Part shown: positions 52,265 through 60,991 of the stretch, piece by piece
Layout: every line of letters begins with the position of its first letter
Position numbering within the stretch: position 1 is the stretch's first letter
Assembly: GCF_010367455.1 (NCBI RefSeq)
Contig: NZ_WRPR01000112.1
Coordinates: forward strand, 124,001 to 188,000
Direction: 5' to 3'
DNA: 64,000 bases
Source: Candidatus Laterigemmans baculatus
Lineage (GTDB): Bacteria > Planctomycetota > Planctomycetia > Pirellulales > Pirellulaceae
Position numbers and translations under genes: made by a program
Notes under the pieces: model-generated
What the model saw: the letters and a program-made list of their open reading frames with translations, nothing else
Databases searched by the model: none
Told to the model about the DNA's origin: nothing

Positions 52265-52741
52265 GTGACCGATCCCGCTCAGGAGCAGTCGAGTGATCCG
52301 TCGTTCGGAGGACTCCACGTTCCCAAAGGCGCCAAGGATCCGCGCGGGCGGCGAGGGGTGGTGGGTGTCATCATGCGCGACGAAACGTTTCTCGTCATCC
52401 GCCGTTCCCAGCGGGTCGCTGCTCCCGGCCTGTTGTGCTTCGCCGGCGGTGGCATCGAACCGGGAGAGAGCGAGCCCCAAGCCCTGATTCGCGAACTGCA
52501 AGAAGAACTCGCCCTGGAAGCCGAGCCGGTCGCCTGCGTGTGGCGGAGCGTCACGGCCTGGGGAACCCAGCTGGCCTGGTGGACCGCGCGGATCGAAGCC
52601 GATGCCGAACCGGTTCCGAACCCGGCCGAAGTCGAAGCCTACATGTGGATGCGCCGCGAAGAACTCGAGATCGCCGCCAAATGCCTCCCCAGCATGCCCC
52701 AGTTCCTCTCGGCCTGGGCCCAAGGGGAGATCGAGCTGTGA
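52265..52741 (+). CDS. NUDIX hydrolase
   Basis: 158 aa from the GTG at 52265, which has AGGAG upstream. The NUDIX box is GGIEPGESEPQALIRELQEE followed by LAL; the usual Gly near the end is Ala. Family enzymes hydrolyse nucleoside diphosphate linked to another group, with Mg2+. The short N-terminal addition and WWTARIEADAEPVPNPAEVE suggest a MutT/8-oxo-dGTP- or dinucleotide-like member, but specificity is open. It starts 22 bases from a divergent gene. Confidence 0.9.
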   Translation: MTDPAQEQSSDPSFGGLHVPKGAKDPRGRRGVVGVIMRDETFLVIRRSQRVAAPGLLCFAGGGIEPGESEPQALIRELQEELALEAEPVACVWRSVTAWGTQLAWWTARIEADAEPVPNPAEVEAYMWMRREELEIAAKCLPSMPQFLSAWAQGEIEL

Positions 52742-52791
52742 ACAGGTCACCAGCCGCCGTGCTTCGTGCGTCCGGTCGCATCGTTCGAAGC

Positions 52792-52925
52792 CTGAGCCGA
52801 AGGCGCTAGCCTCGGGCCCAGTCCGGTCCGCGGCGTGGGAAAACTTTGCGCTGGAGCGACGTTTAGTCACGCGTTCGATCCGCCTAGCGGCCCGGCGGAA
52901 CCCGAGGCTAGCGCCTGCGGCTCAA
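52792..52925. repeat. Family B repeat with wide spacing
   Basis: Arms CTGAGCCGAAGGCGCTAGCC (52792) and GAGGCTAGCGCCTGCGGCTC (about 52905). The spacer is about 80 bases, longer than other copies. It lies between convergent genes. Confidence 0.8.
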
Positions 52926-52942
52926 CGGAGGGGGCCGGAAGG

Positions 52943-55900
52943 CTACCGCGTCATCCCGGGGAGCGCTCCGACGGTGGCTCCTTGAACCATCGCTTCGACC
53001 TCGAGCGTTTCGGAACGCAACGTGATGACCTCGAGCTGGAAATTGAGCAGCTGCTGACCAGTGGGGCTGGTTTGGCGGACGACCGCGGCCCGCTGGGGCG
53101 AACCTTCCAAGACGAATAGATCCCCGCCAGCGTCGTACGCGATCCGCGTCGCGGTGCCGTCGATTAGGCCCCGCGGACTCATCATCCGAAAGGCCACTCC
53201 GCCGAGCGCCTGCATTTCCCAGGGTACGCGGGAACCACCGCGACCGCTGGCGAAGTTTGTGCCGGTGGCTCCTGAGTGGGGCGCGGTCCCGATCCGCAAC
53301 CGCTCGCAATCGACCGTACCTTGATTCAGCTGCAGCTGGGTCATCGTCGCCGCGTCGAGCTGCTGGTCCCAGCCGGAGACCGTGCCGAGGCCGATCCGCA
53401 CGCCGCGAACGAACTCGATCTGCTGGCGGGAAAGATCCCCCTCGATCCCGCCGTTGTAGATCAAATGCGTGCTCAGCAACGATCCCGGCGGAGCGATCGA
53501 CCGCAGCGGCGTCTTGCTGTCGGTCGCCGCCCAGCTGCGATACCACCCGGGGCCGGCTCCCTGCAGCTCGCCGCTGGCAGCGAAAAAGTCCAGTCGAGGA
53601 TTGCTCAGCACATGGCGGCTCTGCGGCACGCCCCCCGCATCGAGCTTGGTCGCCGTCACCAGCACGTCCTGATCGAGCCCAAGCAGCGAGACGCGTTCGA
53701 CGCCCGCGGCGCGGGCTGCGGTCGGCTGCATCACTTGAACGCCCCGGTCGAGCGTCATCTCCAGCTTCGGAGCGGTGGCCAGCACGTCCCACAGGTCGGC
53801 CGCGTCCCCGACCTTCATCCGGGCCGACAGCCGCACTTGGTTGCCGATCTCGACTTTCTGGCCGTCGAAGGTCAACTCGCCGCGGAACTCGCACCGCGGC
53901 GGACCGGCCCACTGCATCGCGCCGGCAGCTTCACCGGCAGCTCCACTGGCAGCTCCACTGGCAGCTCCACTGGGAAGCACGGCCGAGGGCATTTGAAAGG
54001 TCCCCGAATCGCGGATCCAGACGCGGTTTTGCGTGCCGCTGATCAGCACCAGCGGACCTTCGAAGTAGCCGTCCCCGAGCGCCAGCCGCGCCGGCCGGCC
54101 CGCGATCTGAATCAAGTCTTCGCCGTCTCCGGTCTTCAGCCGCAGCGAATCCCCCGTGTAGACCAGCGGCAGGCGGCCCGTCTCGGTTTGCAGCTCGTGC
54201 TCCAGTCGAACTTCTTTCACGACGCTCATGTCGCGAGCAACCACCTCTCCTTCGCGAAGCACGAGGTTGGCCTGGATCGTGTGTCCTTGGAGCTTGACGC
54301 GCGGCCCGGCCAGCGGTGCGACCGCGCTGCCGTCGCTGCGCCCATCGGGCCCGGTGACCCAGAGTCGCAGCGGCGTGCCGGTGGCCGGATTGAGTCCGAG
54401 CCTCGGAGCCGGCGGGGCGGCGTTGGCGGGAGCCGGGTCCAAGTGCTCAAACCAAACCTGCAGCAGCTCGGCCTCGGCCGAGAGCATCGAGGTATCGAAC
54501 GATACATTGCCGCTGATCCGCAGCTGCTCGGGCCGCAGGCCTGCGAGCGCCCCACCCGCCGGTTCGCCACCCGCTGCGTCGCTGCCCGCTGAGTCGTCAG
54601 CGGGCAATTGAAAGGTCAGCAGCACCGAATCGGCGCCGGCCGATCCGCCGTCGCTGGTGTTCGCCCGAATCTTCCCGGCTGCCCAGAGATGGTGTCCTTC
54701 GCTGTCGTGGAGCAGCTGCAGCGTTTCCTGCCAGGAGACGCTGCGGACCGGCAGCTCGGGGTCGGTCATCCGGAGCATCCCCGCTCCCCGGGTCACGAGC
54801 GTGCCGAGTTGTTCGGGATGGGCCAAGTCGATCTGGTAGGTCAGCTCGGGGACGGTGAACTGAAAGCCGCGATGGGCCAGTTCCACGTCGGCTTCGGGAG
54901 TCCCGGCGACGCGGAGCGAGCCGCGGGAGACGTCGACCACCAGCTCGGCTGCCTTCACCCGGCTGGCCAGCGAGGGAAGATTGGCGTCGAGCGGAGTTCC
55001 GCGAGCTTCAATTTTGCGGATCGTCGCCGCGGCCTTCATGGCACCTTCAGCGCGCTCGCGGTCGAGGCTGGCCGTGCGGCTGAAGGGATCGACCAGCTGG
55101 ACCGACAGCTCGCGGCAGCGAAACGTATCGTCGGCCACCAGCCCACCCTGGTGCCGGACTTCGACGCCATCGCCGAGCCGCAGGGTGTAGTCGGTAAAAT
55201 CGAACACGACTCGGCCCCCGCAGCGAACCGAGAGCTTGCCGGCAGGGGCTGTGGGGAGCGCCGCTGCGGGTCCGTTCGGTAGCGTCCGCGTCGAGCGGGC
55301 GGGCTGGGGCCGGGGCTGGGGTTGGGGCCGGGGCTGGGGCTGGGGCTGGTTCGCGACGACCTCGGGCAACGGTTCCCAGAGTCCCCCATCGGGCAAGGGG
55401 ACGCTCAAGTCGTCGAGATAGATCAGTTCCATCGAGTCGAGGACCGCCAGCGGTGACTCGCGGTTGCCGGTCGGGATCGTGCCGCCGCCGGCCAAATGGA
55501 TCGTCAGGTCGCGGCCCGAGATCCGGGCTCCACTGATGCGGAGATCGATCGCTTCGACGGTGCGGATCTGTCGGCTGTCGATCCGCACGTTTCGGGCCCG
55601 CAGGTCGAGCGCCTCGTCGGCGTACTCGGGCGAGGGTTCGTTGTAGATGTGGACTTCTCCGACCAGCTGGCCTCCTTTGATCGGAGGGGATCCGCCGGAG
55701 AGCATGTTCAGGGGCTCGGCGAATTCGATGATCGCTCCGTCGGGCGCGTCCATGATCACGGTGCTGCCGTCGCGAGGCTGTTCGGCGGCCGCGGCCGGGA
55801 GCATGCTGGAGGCGAACCCTTCGTCGTCATTTTCGCGGCTGAGGACGACCGAGACCGGCTTGACCTGCCAGCGATCCGGCGCGATCTGTTCCCAGTGTTC

Positions 55901-56134
55901 GAACAGCAACACCCCCCAGCTGGCCTGCAGCACTTTGGGGCGTCCACGCTGCCAGGAATCGGCTGGAAACACGCCCGACATATCGGGGCCAGCGATCTCG
56001 TCGCTGGCGTCGTCGACCGTCACGACTTCGCCGACTTCCGGGCGAAGCAGGGGAACCACGGTCGCGCGATACGCGATTGCGGCGCCCAGGCAGACAGCCA
56101 GGGCGATCAGGTAATCCACAATCGGTCGAGACAT
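52943..56134 (-). CDS. Very large LptC/LptA-like protein downstream of kdsC
   Basis: 1063 aa. One N-terminal anchor (residues 7-25) and then a long beta-rich body with no cytoplasmic-type motif, so most should lie in the periplasm. Position and layout match LptC (single TM plus beta-jellyroll); repeated segments such as LEVEAMVQGATV and LAVLDSMELIYLDDL may be OstA/LptA-like strands. In Gram-negatives lptC and lptA follow kdsD-kdsC. The size is about five times LptC. It has two Pro/Gln/Arg (PQPQPRPQPQPRPQP) and Gly/Ala/Ser (GAASGAASGAAG) linkers made by tandem duplication. The lipid-transfer role is inference from context. Confidence 0.7.
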   Translation of the reverse strand: MSRPIVDYLIALAVCLGAAIAYRATVVPLLRPEVGEVVTVDDASDEIAGPDMSGVFPADSWQRGRPKVLQASWGVLLFEHWEQIAPDRWQVKPVSVVLSRENDDEGFASSMLPAAAAEQPRDGSTVIMDAPDGAIIEFAEPLNMLSGGSPPIKGGQLVGEVHIYNEPSPEYADEALDLRARNVRIDSRQIRTVEAIDLRISGARISGRDLTIHLAGGGTIPTGNRESPLAVLDSMELIYLDDLSVPLPDGGLWEPLPEVVANQPQPQPRPQPQPRPQPARSTRTLPNGPAAALPTAPAGKLSVRCGGRVVFDFTDYTLRLGDGVEVRHQGGLVADDTFRCRELSVQLVDPFSRTASLDRERAEGAMKAAATIRKIEARGTPLDANLPSLASRVKAAELVVDVSRGSLRVAGTPEADVELAHRGFQFTVPELTYQIDLAHPEQLGTLVTRGAGMLRMTDPELPVRSVSWQETLQLLHDSEGHHLWAAGKIRANTSDGGSAGADSVLLTFQLPADDSAGSDAAGGEPAGGALAGLRPEQLRISGNVSFDTSMLSAEAELLQVWFEHLDPAPANAAPPAPRLGLNPATGTPLRLWVTGPDGRSDGSAVAPLAGPRVKLQGHTIQANLVLREGEVVARDMSVVKEVRLEHELQTETGRLPLVYTGDSLRLKTGDGEDLIQIAGRPARLALGDGYFEGPLVLISGTQNRVWIRDSGTFQMPSAVLPSGAASGAASGAAGEAAGAMQWAGPPRCEFRGELTFDGQKVEIGNQVRLSARMKVGDAADLWDVLATAPKLEMTLDRGVQVMQPTAARAAGVERVSLLGLDQDVLVTATKLDAGGVPQSRHVLSNPRLDFFAASGELQGAGPGWYRSWAATDSKTPLRSIAPPGSLLSTHLIYNGGIEGDLSRQQIEFVRGVRIGLGTVSGWDQQLDAATMTQLQLNQGTVDCERLRIGTAPHSGATGTNFASGRGGSRVPWEMQALGGVAFRMMSPRGLIDGTATRIAYDAGGDLFVLEGSPQRAAVVRQTSPTGQQLLNFQLEVITLRSETLEVEAMVQGATVGALPGMTR

Positions 56135-56150
56135 TCGGGAGCTTGGATCC

Positions 56151-56684
56151 TCAGGGATTGTTGACGAAATCTTCCCACTGCGATTTCGCCTTCAGCAACC
56201 GTTCGATCAATTCGCGAACCGCGCCGTGACCGCCGGGCAACCGCGTGGTCCACCGCGCCGCTCGGCGAACATCCTCCGAGGCGTCGGCCACAGCCACCGG
56301 CAAGGCGACGCGCCGCATCACGGCCAGATCGGGAAGGTCATCGCCGATGTAACAGACTTCCTCGGGAGTCGCCTCGAGCGATTGCAAAATCTCGATCGCC
56401 GCGGACCACTTCTCGGGCACTCCCTGGCGAACGACCCGCACGCCCAGTTCCGCCGCCCGTGTCCGCACAACTTCGCTGGTCCGGCTGGTGATGATTCCAA
56501 ACTGGTAGCCAGCCCGCTGCCAGAGCTTGATCCCGAGCCCGTCGCGAATGTGAAAGCACTTGGTCTCCACACCGCTGTTGTCGTAGATCACTCGGCCGTC
56601 GGTCAGCACGCCGTCGACGTCCGAGAGGATCACGCGGATCGGGCCGGCCAGGCTTTGGTCGGAGCGCAAATCGTCGGAAAACAT
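56151..56684 (-). CDS. kdsC: 3-deoxy-D-manno-octulosonate 8-phosphate phosphatase (KdsC type)
   Basis: 177 aa. HAD phosphatase motifs: LSDVDGVLTDGRV (nucleophile Asp), ITSRTSEVV (motif II), Lys near VPEKW, and GDDLPDLAVM (motif IV). These match KdsC, which removes phosphate from KDO-8-P in lipopolysaccharide core synthesis. It is 10 bases after the kdsD stop and 16 bases before the large LptC-like gene. kdsA and kdsB are not in the window. Confidence 0.92.
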   Translation of the reverse strand: MFSDDLRSDQSLAGPIRVILSDVDGVLTDGRVIYDNSGVETKCFHIRDGLGIKLWQRAGYQFGIITSRTSEVVRTRAAELGVRVVRQGVPEKWSAAIEILQSLEATPEEVCYIGDDLPDLAVMRRVALPVAVADASEDVRRAARWTTRLPGGHGAVRELIERLLKAKSQWEDFVNNP

Positions 56685-56694
56685 GGGGCAGCGC

Positions 56695-57768
56695 CTACGC
56701 CTTGCGGAGCGGAACCGTGGGGGGATCGACCTCGCTCATCGAGACGACGTCGGTGATGTCGAGCAACCCGATCGGGCGTCCGCCAGCGTCGAGGACCGGC
56801 AGTTCGCTGATCCGGCGGCCCGCCAAGATGCTGATCGCATCGCCCAGCAGCGATCCCGACAGCACCGTCTGCACGTCGCGAGTCATCACCGCGGCGATGG
56901 GGCCATCCAGGGCCTCGTCGCGGCGAAGTTCGAGCAGACGCACCAGATCGCTGTCGGTGAACAACCCCGCCAAGCGGCCCTCGTCATCGACCAGCATCAC
57001 CGCACCGCTGCGGCGGGCCGGGCAGGTCGTCGTGCTGAAGACCTCGCGGACGCTGGCCGCCGCCGAAGCGACCCGGCACTGCGGGCGGGGACGCATCCAG
57101 CGATCGACTTTGGAAAGTTTGCGGCCGAGGCTCCCCCCGGGGTGGAAGCGGGCGAAATCGTGGGCCGTGAAGCCGCGGATCCGGCTGGCCAGCAGAGCCA
57201 CGGCATCGCCGGTGCTGAGCATCAGCGTGGTGCTGGTCGTGGGGGCCAGTCCCAGCGGGCAGGCTTCCTCGACATGCCCGATCTCGATCCGCCAATCGGC
57301 CCACTTGCCGAGCGGGTTTTCGGCGTCGGCCGTGGTCGCCAGAATCCCCGCCGATTGCCGCCGCAGGGCGGGCAGCAGCCGGACGACTTCCTCGCTCTGA
57401 CCGCTGTGGGAAAAAACCCACACCAGATCGCGGGAGGTGACGCGGCCCAGATCGCCGTGGATCGCTTCGGAGGGGTGCAGGAAATGGGCGGTCGAACCGG
57501 TGCTGGCGAGCGTGGCGACGATTTTCTGCGCGACCAGCCCCGCTTTGCCGATCCCGGTGACGACGATCGATCCGCTGCACTCGACGATCCGTTCGGCCGC
57601 GACCACGATCTGCGGCCCGACCGCGTCGATGATCTGCTCGATCGCCGCGGCTTCGCTCCGCATCACGTCGCGGGCGAGCCGGAGCCGTTCGAGAGGCGTC
57701 AGCGGCGGAGTGGAAGCCGCCTGATCGAGCAAGGGGCGGGCTGGGGACATTGGGAGTCTCGCATCCAT
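56695..57768 (-). CDS. kdsD: Arabinose-5-phosphate isomerase (KpsF/KdsD), SIS plus tandem CBS
   Basis: 357 aa. The SIS domain (about 50-190) has IVVTGIGKAGLVAQKIVATL and HPSEAIHGDLGRV; then two CBS domains (about 215-340), with VDDEGRLAGLFTDSDLVRLL and LDAGGRPIGLLDITDVV. This is the standard length and order for the enzyme that interconverts ribulose-5-P and arabinose-5-P, the first step to KDO. First gene of kdsD-kdsC-LptC-like operon. Confidence 0.93.
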   Translation of the reverse strand: MDARLPMSPARPLLDQAASTPPLTPLERLRLARDVMRSEAAAIEQIIDAVGPQIVVAAERIVECSGSIVVTGIGKAGLVAQKIVATLASTGSTAHFLHPSEAIHGDLGRVTSRDLVWVFSHSGQSEEVVRLLPALRRQSAGILATTADAENPLGKWADWRIEIGHVEEACPLGLAPTTSTTLMLSTGDAVALLASRIRGFTAHDFARFHPGGSLGRKLSKVDRWMRPRPQCRVASAAASVREVFSTTTCPARRSGAVMLVDDEGRLAGLFTDSDLVRLLELRRDEALDGPIAAVMTRDVQTVLSGSLLGDAISILAGRRISELPVLDAGGRPIGLLDITDVVSMSEVDPPTVPLRKA

Positions 57769-58011
57769 GCGGAACCTTTCCGGCTCCCGTCGCGAGAGCC
57801 GGCAAAAGACGATTCGCCGCCGAGCTTACTGGCCAAGCGGCCGCCGCCGCAACGCGAGAAAATCGGAGACCCGTGACCGGATAGTTCGCGGCTGCCCGGT
57901 TCGGCGCTGCGGATGCCCGGTTTGCAGGATTCGCTCGAGGCGGAACAATTCGGCGGTGCGGCGTTTCCAGCCGCGGTTTGCCCTCGCTCGCCCTTGATCA
58001 CAAAACCGACC

Positions 58012-58974
58012 ATGCGTGTCCTCTCCGGGATCCAACCGACCGGCCGCCCTCACTGGGGAAACTTTTTTGGGGCCATTCGCCAGTACATCAGCCTGCAGGA
58101 GGAGCACGATGGGTTTTACTTCATCGCCGATCTGCACGCCCTGACCACGGTTCGCGACGCATCGGCGCTCCGCCAGAACACGCTCGACGCGGCCCTCGAT
58201 CTGCTCGCCCTCGGACTCGACCCGCAGCGGGCGACGCTGTTCGTCCAGTCACGCGTCCCGGAAGTCTCCGAGCTGTGCTGGTTGCTGATGACCGGCGCGG
58301 GAATGGGGCTGCTCGAACGCTGCCACGCTTACAAGGAAAAGAAAGCCAAAGGTCTGCCGGCCGACGCGGGGCTGTTTACCTATCCGGTGCTGATGAGCGC
58401 CGACATCCTGGCCTACGATGCGGAACTGGTCCCGGTCGGGCAGGATCAAGTCCAGCACGTCGAGGTGTGCCGCGATTTGGCGGGAAGCTTCAACCACACC
58501 TTTGGCGACGTCTTCAAGCTTCCCAAAGCGCAAGTGATGACCGATGCGGCCAAAGTTCCCGGGACCGACGGCCAAAAGATGAGCAAGAGCTATGACAATA
58601 CGTTGCCGCTGTTCGGTGACGAAAAGCAGATCCGCAAAATGATCATGCGGATCGTCACCGACAGCCGCCCCATGGAGGAGCCCAAAGTGCCCGAGGACGA
58701 CCACCTCTTCCAGCTCTACCGGCTCGTCGCACCGCCGGCGGACGTCGAGGCGATGGCGGAGAAGTACCGCCGTGGGGGCTTCGGTTACGGAGAAGTCAAA
58801 AAGGGAGTCGCCGACGCCAGCGAAGCGTTTTTTGGAGCGGCTCGGCAGCGGCGGAGGGAACTGGAGCAGAACCTCGACTACGTCACTCAAGTCCTCGACC
58901 AGGGGGCCGAAAAAGCGCGCGGCGAAGCGGCGGCCGTGCTGCTGCGAGCTCAAAAGGCGTGTGGGCTGCGGTGA
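58012..58974 (+). CDS. trpS: Tryptophanyl-tRNA synthetase
   Basis: 320 aa from the ATG at 58012; the upstream frame lacks homology. Class I signatures: PTGRPHWGN (HIGH) near 10-18 and KMSKSYDNT near 190-200. Contains [16 protein letters not shown] as in TrpRS. It charges tRNA-Trp in the cytoplasm. It is divergent from kdsD with about 240 bases between, where no other feature is seen. Confidence 0.95.
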   Translation: MRVLSGIQPTGRPHWGNFFGAIRQYISLQEEHDGFYFIADLHALTTVRDASALRQNTLDAALDLLALGLDPQRATLFVQSRVPEVSELCWLLMTGAGMGLLERCHAYKEKKAKGLPADAGLFTYPVLMSADILAYDAELVPVGQDQVQHVEVCRDLAGSFNHTFGDVFKLPKAQVMTDAAKVPGTDGQKMSKSYDNTLPLFGDEKQIRKMIMRIVTDSRPMEEPKVPEDDHLFQLYRLVAPPADVEAMAEKYRRGGFGYGEVKKGVADASEAFFGAARQRRRELEQNLDYVTQVLDQGAEKARGEAAAVLLRAQKACGLR

Positions 58975-59055
58975 GCGGCAGCGGGGCTGCGGCAGGTGGG
59001 GCTGCGGCAGGTGGGCGATTGGACTTTTCTTCGGCCGAGAGCAAAGCGGGATTCG

Positions 59056-59436
59056 ATGGGGATTATTGGCATCGGCACGGACATCGTGGAATGCGTTCGC
59101 GTTGCCAAAATGATCGAGCGGCACGGCGAAATCTTTCTCAAGCGGGTCTACACTGAGAACGAGATTCTGTACTGCAGTTCGCGGAAAGCGGCGACGCAGC
59201 ACTATGCCGGACGTTGGGCCGCCAAAGAGGCGGTCCTCAAAGCGCTCGGCACCGGATGGTCACAGGGGATCCAGTGGACCGATATCGAAGTTCGCAACGA
59301 ACCGGGGGGGCGACCGCGAATCGCCTTCGGTGGCAAGGCGTGCGAGCTGTGCCGGGAGCTGGGGATCGAGGAAATGCATATCAGCATCTCCCACTGCCGC
59401 AGCCACGCCACCGCCTACGCGCTCGCTTCGGGATGA
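59056..59436 (+). CDS. acpS: Holo-[acyl-carrier-protein] synthase
   Basis: 126 aa from the ATG at 59056. The 4'-phosphopantetheinyl transferase signatures are intact: IGIGTDIVECVRV at the N-terminus (Asp for Mg2+), RWAAKEAVLKALGTG (Glu and Lys) and HISISHCRSHATAYAL. It activates acyl carrier protein. Just upstream, a 15-bp direct duplication of GCGGCAGGTGGGGCT lies at about 58976-59020. It overlaps the next gene by ATGA. Confidence 0.95.
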   Translation: MGIIGIGTDIVECVRVAKMIERHGEIFLKRVYTENEILYCSSRKAATQHYAGRWAAKEAVLKALGTGWSQGIQWTDIEVRNEPGGRPRIAFGGKACELCRELGIEEMHISISHCRSHATAYALASG

Positions 59437-60743
59437 TCGCCGCCATGCTCCTCCATCGCCGCTCGTGGTCTTCGCTTGGGATCGGCGGCTTGATGCTGTG
59501 GGCCGTCGGGTTCCTTTGGGCTGGGGCGAGTCCCGCGTGGGCTCAAGAACTTCGCCAGCTCGAAGGCCGGTATGTGCGGATCGTGACCGACATCCGCTCG
59601 ACTCCGGCGATCGACGAGTTGCCCCGGGCCTTTGACGCCGCGGTTCCGCTGTGGTGCCAGTTTTGGGAGCTGCCCGCAGCGGAGGTCGAAGATTGGCGGG
59701 TGACGGCTTACCTGATGAGCGACCGGGAATTGTTTCGCGAGCGGGGGCTGATTCCCGACTCGCTCCCCGACTTTCCTCACGGCTACCAGTGGGGCGATTC
59801 GGCCTGGGTTCAGCAGCAGCCTTCCGACTACTACACCCGGCATCTGCTGCTTCACGAGGGGGCCCATGCGTTGGCGTCGCATGCCTTCAGCGGCGCCGGC
59901 CCCCCTTGGTTCATGGAGGGGACAGCCGAGCTGCTCAGCACCCACCGCTGGGACGGGGAGCGGATGGAGTTGCCGATCGTGCCCGAGTCGAAAGAAGCCT
60001 TTCCCTACTGGGGCCGCTTCAAGTTGCTCGACCAACGGCGGCAAACCGGCGGCACGCTCTCGCTCGTTTCGGTGCTCCGCTACAGCGACACGTCGCATCG
60101 CCAAGTCGAACCCTACGCCTGGACCTGGGCCGCCGCGATCCTGTTCGAGATGTACCCCGAGTACCGCACGGCGCTGCTCGCCGCGGCCCGCGAGGGGAGG
60201 GACGCGACGCCGAACTTTACGCGCCAGTTCGTGGCGGCGCTGGGGGACCAGTGGAAGGTGGCCCAGGCCCGCTGGCGGGTGCTGATCGACGGGCTCGATT
60301 ACGGCTACGAGTGGGATCGGCATCGGCTGGAGATCGCCGCCGACGATCCGCTCTGGGATGGACGGCCAGTCGAACGGGTGGTGGCGGCCGATCGAGGCTG
60401 GCAATCGGTGGGGGTCCGGATTCCGGCTGGGACTCGCATCGCGATCGCCGCCGACGGGGAGTGCGTCATCGGACGGGAGCCCAAGCCGTGGATCACGGAG
60501 CCTGAAGGGGTGACGGTTCGCTACCACCGCGGCTGGCCGCGAGGCCGGCTGTTGGCGACGTTGCTCCCGACCGCTCCGGTCAGCGACCCCAAGCTGGAGC
60601 CGCTGGAAGTCGTGGGGATCGGCCGCCAGGGAGAGCTGACCGCGACGAACGAGAGCTGGCTGTTGCTGCGAGTGGCCGACGAGGTGGGAGAGTTAGCCGA
60701 CAATTCCGGTGGTTTTGGGGTCACGCTCCGGGGTGGCGAATAG
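59433..60743 (+). CDS. Secreted zinc-metallopeptidase-like protein (HExxH)
   Basis: 436 aa from the ATG at 59433 that overlaps the acpS stop (ATGA). A signal peptide ends near AWAQ (residue about 35). The gluzincin-like motif HEGAH is in LLHEGAHALASH, with Glu of WFMEGTAELL 19 residues later as the likely third ligand. This matches DUF1570/peptidase-MA-like secreted proteins common in planctomycetes. Substrate unknown. The C-terminal third (about 290-436) is beta-rich and may bind substrate or wall. Translational coupling to acpS is odd for a secreted protein. Confidence 0.85.
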   Translation: MIAAMLLHRRSWSSLGIGGLMLWAVGFLWAGASPAWAQELRQLEGRYVRIVTDIRSTPAIDELPRAFDAAVPLWCQFWELPAAEVEDWRVTAYLMSDRELFRERGLIPDSLPDFPHGYQWGDSAWVQQQPSDYYTRHLLLHEGAHALASHAFSGAGPPWFMEGTAELLSTHRWDGERMELPIVPESKEAFPYWGRFKLLDQRRQTGGTLSLVSVLRYSDTSHRQVEPYAWTWAAAILFEMYPEYRTALLAAAREGRDATPNFTRQFVAALGDQWKVAQARWRVLIDGLDYGYEWDRHRLEIAADDPLWDGRPVERVVAADRGWQSVGVRIPAGTRIAIAADGECVIGREPKPWITEPEGVTVRYHRGWPRGRLLATLLPTAPVSDPKLEPLEVVGIGRQGELTATNESWLLLRVADEVGELADNSGGFGVTLRGGE

Positions 60744-60767
60744 AACCTCTGGGGACGGTGGGGGAAA

Positions 60768-60836
60768 ACCACGAAGGGCACGAAGGGCACGAAGGGCACG
60801 AAGGGCACGAAGGGCACGAAGGGCACGAAGGAAGGG
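60768..60836. repeat. 9-bp tandem repeat (GGGCACGAA)
   Basis: Six to seven copies of GGGCACGAA. The CACGAAG core matches the CACGGAAG family at 7990 and 10742. It lies between the peptidase-like and TPR genes. Confidence 0.9.
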
Positions 60837-60991
60837 GTGGGGAGCTGAACAGGAATTGCAAGCTAGACTGGAGGCAGCGACCGGTCTCGGCTTGCGGGGT
60901 TGCGTTTGACCCAGCGAGGCGGGACCTTGAAAAATAGAGAGTTGACCTGCACCGGGTCGGAAGATCCTGCCGAGGACCGAGCCTTTCACTG

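Noticed and set aside
53276-54592. 438-codon plus-strand frame in the LptC-like gene
   Set aside because: Antisense shadow with repetitive Arg/Ser translation.
56683-57876. 397-codon plus-strand frame over kdsD
   Set aside because: Antisense to a gene with complete SIS and CBS motifs.
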